32,211 bases of DNA from Fidelibacterota bacterium. Lineage in GTDB: Bacteria; Fidelibacterota; Fidelibacteria; Fidelibacterales; Fidelibacteraceae. Shown here piece after piece: positions 29,576 through 32,211 of the stretch. Position 1 is the stretch's first letter; the number at the start of each line of letters is the position of its first letter. Made by a program: the position numbers and the translations under genes. Below the pieces are notes generated by a model. That model made no database searches and was not told where the DNA came from. It saw only the letters and a program-made list of their open reading frames with translations. Location of the stretch: contig JAQULT010000016.1 in assembly GCA_028718545.1 (NCBI GenBank), positions 1-32,211 on the forward strand. The letters are read 5' to 3'.

Positions 29576-30991
29576 CTAAGATTTTATTTTATACTCCGTG
29601 CCCGTTTTCAGATCCAAAAGTTCTACTCCCATTTCCGCCAGTTCATCGCGAATTTTATCGGCGGCCGCCCAATTTTTATTGGCCCTGGCGGCATTGCGTT
29701 CGGCAATTTTTTCACGGATAAAGGCATCGTCAACGGTGTTTTTTTTCTTTTCCTGATTGAAGAAGATCACGCCCAGGACACTGTCAATGGATCGCAGGGC
29801 CTTCATGATACGGTCACGGTCCCCGGGTGTCGGCGGGCGCCGGCTTATCTGGCGGTTGATCTCCCTGATCCCCTCAAACAGCGCAGAAAGCGCCGGTGAA
29901 ATACCCAGGTCATCATCCATTTCTTCTTCAAAACACTGCAGCATCCTTTTTGTTGCGACTGTAATTTTGGCGGAATCCGGTCCCGGTGCGGTGTGCTGCA
30001 GGGAAAACAGAAAATCGTTAATACGCTTTAGCGTGTTTTCGGACGCTTCGAGCAATTCCGGCGAAAAATTGAGTTTCTGGCGATAGTGCGTGGATAACAG
30101 TGTATAGCGGATCGCTGCCGGAGAATAACCTTTTTCGATCAAACCGTTGATATAAATAATATTCCCCAGCGATTTGCTCATTTTGCTGTTTTTCCAAAGC
30201 AGGTGTTCGCAGTGCAGCCAGTATTTGACAAAGGGTTTACCGGTAGCACCTTCGCTTTGGGCGATCTCGTTCTCGTGATGCGGGAAAAGGTTGTCCACGC
30301 CGCCGGTATGGATATCGAAGGTCTCACCCAGATATTTCATCGACATGGCGGAGCATTCGATATGCCAGCCCGGGCGTCCTTTTCCCAGTTCGGTATCCCA
30401 GTAAACATTCCCGTCTTCGGGTTTATAAGCTTTCCATAATGCAAAATCGTTGGCGGATTCTTTGTCGTATTCATCCTCATTCACCCTTGCGCCGCTGCGC
30501 ATTTGGCTCATATCCAGATGCTGAAGCTTTCCGTAACCCGGAAAGGCGCTGATCTTAAAGAAAATATTGCCGTCCTCTGCGCGGTAGGCAAGTCCCTTTT
30601 CAAGGAGCTTTTTCACCAGTTCCACCATTTCCCGAATATGTTCGGTGGCGGCCGGATAGTATTCCGCTTTATCAATATTGAGCGTCTCAAGGTCTTTAAA
30701 AAACGCCGCTTTAAAGGTCTCCGTATATTCCTGCAGCGAGATGCCGCTCTCGGCGCATTTTTTAATGATCTTATCGTCAACATCCGTCAGGTTCATGACC
30801 TGTATCACCTTATAACCTTTGAATTTCAGATAACGTTTTAGCAAGTCCTCGAATATATAAGCCCGGAAATTGCCGATATGCGCGTAATTGTAAACCGTCG
30901 GACCGCAGTTGTACATGCGGACATCGCCGGGATTCAGCGGCTCGAAGGGTTCCTTATTACGGGTCATTGTATTATAAAATCTCAGGGGCAT
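29576..30991 (-). CDS. cysS: Cysteinyl-tRNA synthetase
   Basis: A 471-residue class I aminoacyl-tRNA synthetase. The HIGN signature is GPTVYNYAHIGNFRAY (HIGN at 38-41) and KMSKS lies at 270-274 (NSKMSKSLGN). The zinc ligands that select cysteine are visible: C29, C213 (WHIECSAM), H238 and E242 (FPHHENEIAQ). VMNLTDVDDKI and GGVDNLFPHHE are also diagnostic. The C-terminal anticodon-binding part ends with ANKNWAAADKIRDELAEMGVELLDLKTGTEY, complete. AAAGGA lies 8 nt before the ATG at 30991. An extended -10 (TGCTATTTT) upstream may be its promoter. Confidence 0.98.
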   Translation of the reverse strand: MPLRFYNTMTRNKEPFEPLNPGDVRMYNCGPTVYNYAHIGNFRAYIFEDLLKRYLKFKGYKVIQVMNLTDVDDKIIKKCAESGISLQEYTETFKAAFFKDLETLNIDKAEYYPAATEHIREMVELVKKLLEKGLAYRAEDGNIFFKISAFPGYGKLQHLDMSQMRSGARVNEDEYDKESANDFALWKAYKPEDGNVYWDTELGKGRPGWHIECSAMSMKYLGETFDIHTGGVDNLFPHHENEIAQSEGATGKPFVKYWLHCEHLLWKNSKMSKSLGNIIYINGLIEKGYSPAAIRYTLLSTHYRQKLNFSPELLEASENTLKRINDFLFSLQHTAPGPDSAKITVATKRMLQCFEEEMDDDLGISPALSALFEGIREINRQISRRPPTPGDRDRIMKALRSIDSVLGVIFFNQEKKKNTVDDAFIREKIAERNAARANKNWAAADKIRDELAEMGVELLDLKTGTEYKIKS

Positions 30992-31058
30992 TCCATTATC
31001 CTTTCGCTTCTGCCGGAAAATAGCAAATAAATCGCGTTCTTAAAAGAAAGTTTTCGGC

Positions 31059-31076
31059 TCCGGGGAAAGCCCCGGA
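31059..31076 (-). terminator. Probable intrinsic terminator of ddl
   Basis: TCCGGGG and CCCCGGA form a perfect 7-bp GC-rich stem closing a 4-nt loop, 36 nt past the ddl stop. On the minus strand it is followed by GCCGAAAACTTTCTTTT, a broken T-rich tract. The stem is stable, so termination before cysS is likely. Confidence 0.55.
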
Positions 31077-31112
31077 ATAAATAATGAAAGCGGAAAATTC
31101 TGCGCTTTACCC

Positions 31113-32102
31113 TTAATGGGTCAGCGCATCCCTGATGATCAGTTCCAGCAAAGCGGAAAAATCCAGACCGCGGGCTTTTGCCGACTTGGGGACCAGGCTG
31201 CTGGCGGTCATTCCCGGGAGCGTATTTGCTTCCAGCAGAAAGATCTCTTCATCGGGTGTCATGCGGAAATCGATACGCGCGTAATTGCGCAGGCCCAGGG
31301 CTTTCCAGACCCGCAGTGCGCGTTGCTGCATATCCCGTGTCAGATCTTCCGATAAGGGAGCGGGGCAAAGGTATTTTGTGCTGTGCCCCAGGTATTTGGC
31401 CTTGAAGTCATACACACCTCCTGCATCGACCTCCAGGACGGGAAAGGCCTCGCCGGCAATGACGGGAATATTGAATTCCCTGCCCGGGATATAGCGTTCG
31501 ATGATCAGCGTATCGCTGAAAGCCAGTGCTTCACGGCAGGTGGCTGTCATGTCGCAGGCTTCATGAAAGACGCTCAGGCCGACCGAGGACCCGGCGTCAT
31601 TGGGTTTGACCACCAGGGGGAAGTTTATACGTTCCGGCCGGCTGACCGGTTTATCATGCAGTTCGCATTCGGCGCTTTGAACATTCACCGCTGCAGCGAC
31701 CAGTTTCGTCTTATATTTATCCATGGCCAGCGCAGAAGCGGCAAATGCCGAGCCCGTAAAGGGAATGCCGGCAAGCTCCAGCATGGCGGCAATGGCCCCG
31801 TTCTCACCGTTCCCGCCGTGCAGTGCGTTGAAAACGATATTGACATTTTCTTTTTTCAACTGTAAAACCTGCGCTGTAAAGTGATCATCCCGCAGTCCGG
31901 CCATGCCTTTGAAATCGGTATTGTTCATTTCAATGCTACTGAGACTATTGCGAAATGCTTCCATTTGCGAAAGCGCTGTTGCCGGATCATAATACAGGAC
32001 TTCATGTCCGTTTTCGCTCAGCGCCTTGCCGATCGCAACACCGCTGCTCAGAGAGACCATGCGTTCCGGCGAGGCGCCGCCCAAAAGTACACAGATCTTC
32101 AT
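31113..32102 (-). CDS. ddl: D-alanine--D-alanine ligase
   Basis: A 329-residue ATP-grasp ligase joining two D-alanines for peptidoglycan precursors. The N-terminal signature is LLGGASPERMVSLSSG (E13), the first Ddl motif LHGGNGENG (residues 94-102), the ATP-binding part VVKPNDAGSSVGL (K166, loop 171-176) and the second motif LLEANTLPGMTASSLVP (E291, N293; D278 nearby). E. coli Ddl proteins are 306-364 residues, so it is full length. The Y of the SYK-type active-site triad is not in a canonical GYDYKAKY-like form but appears as GVYDFKAKYL. The ATG overlaps the stop of the gene upstream (ATGA), so the two are translationally coupled. The loop residue that distinguishes D-Ala from D-lactate ligases was not assigned. 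Confidence 0.95.
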   Translation of the reverse strand: MKICVLLGGASPERMVSLSSGVAIGKALSENGHEVLYYDPATALSQMEAFRNSLSSIEMNNTDFKGMAGLRDDHFTAQVLQLKKENVNIVFNALHGGNGENGAIAAMLELAGIPFTGSAFAASALAMDKYKTKLVAAAVNVQSAECELHDKPVSRPERINFPLVVKPNDAGSSVGLSVFHEACDMTATCREALAFSDTLIIERYIPGREFNIPVIAGEAFPVLEVDAGGVYDFKAKYLGHSTKYLCPAPLSEDLTRDMQQRALRVWKALGLRNYARIDFRMTPDEEIFLLEANTLPGMTASSLVPKSAKARGLDFSALLELIIRDALTH

Positions 32103-32211
32103 ATTTGGTTTTCCTTGTTCATTTTCAGGATGCGATTGACAGCGTCCTGCAGATTCTCGACTTGTCTGAAGGGTACGCCGGCATCATCGCAGGATATCCT
32201 TGTCCGTTCTC
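32099..32211 (-). CDS. C-terminal end of an unidentified protein, overlapping ddl
   Basis: A minus-strand frame entering from the right edge gives 36 complete codons ending in TGA at 32101-32099, which overlaps the ddl start as ATGA. The visible sequence includes SCDDAGVPFRQVENLQDAVN and ends in LKMNKENQI. The other two frames in this stretch contain stops. Too little is present to name a family. The overlap suggests an operon with ddl. Confidence 0.6.
   Translation of the reverse strand, partial: ERTRISCDDAGVPFRQVENLQDAVNRILKMNKENQI

Overview
The window comes from a diderm, probably anaerobic bacterium of roughly 50% GC. The best taxonomic clue is SecA. It is about 100 residues longer than the E. 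coli protein, carries an extra segment in the preprotein-crosslinking region typical of the Bacteroidota/Chlorobiota (FCB) assemblage, and ends in a SEC-C zinc motif. A secreted protein with three lamin-tail-like domains and a FlgD-like C-terminal domain, several lipoproteins and a lipocalin fit the same broad group (Cloacimonadota, Fibrobacterota, Bacteroidota and relatives). The phylum is inferred, not proven.

Left arm (1-7769, minus strand): six tightly coupled genes read FAD subunit (YgfM-like), 2Fe-2S subunit, XdhD-like molybdopterin subunit, allantoinase-type cyclic amidohydrolase, SsnA aminohydrolase, YgfK. YgfK runs off the left edge. Junctions are TAATG or ATGA overlaps, or 1-nt gaps. 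The set matches the E. coli ygfK-ssnA-ygfM-xdhD locus and the anaerobic purine/urate breakdown clusters of gut bacteria, with two differences: the Fe-S and Mo domains are separate proteins, and the ring-opening enzyme is of allantoinase type. An EamA permease follows upstream (7868-8767).

Centre (8940-13996, plus strand): a secreted phospholipase D-fold protein resembling the PLD3/PLD4/poxvirus K4 group, then nusB and secA 7 nt apart. Between the PLD gene and nusB lies a start-less reading frame on the minus strand, probably a gene remnant.

Right-centre (14152-19769, minus strand): rarA and mtaD (2-nt gap), then the lamin-tail protein and a Blc-type lipocalin lipoprotein.

Right arm (19934-32211, minus strand): a 599-residue lipoprotein of unknown function; an orphan cytoplasmic hybrid histidine kinase with four PAS domains; two further unknown lipoproteins; cysS and a YgiQ-type radical SAM gene; ddl; and the last 36 codons of a gene overlapping ddl. 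The kinase and one lipoprotein share an unusual promoter layout with a doubled TTGA box. The leader of that lipoprotein can form two mutually exclusive hairpins. No rRNA, tRNA, CRISPR array, insertion sequence or phage gene was seen.
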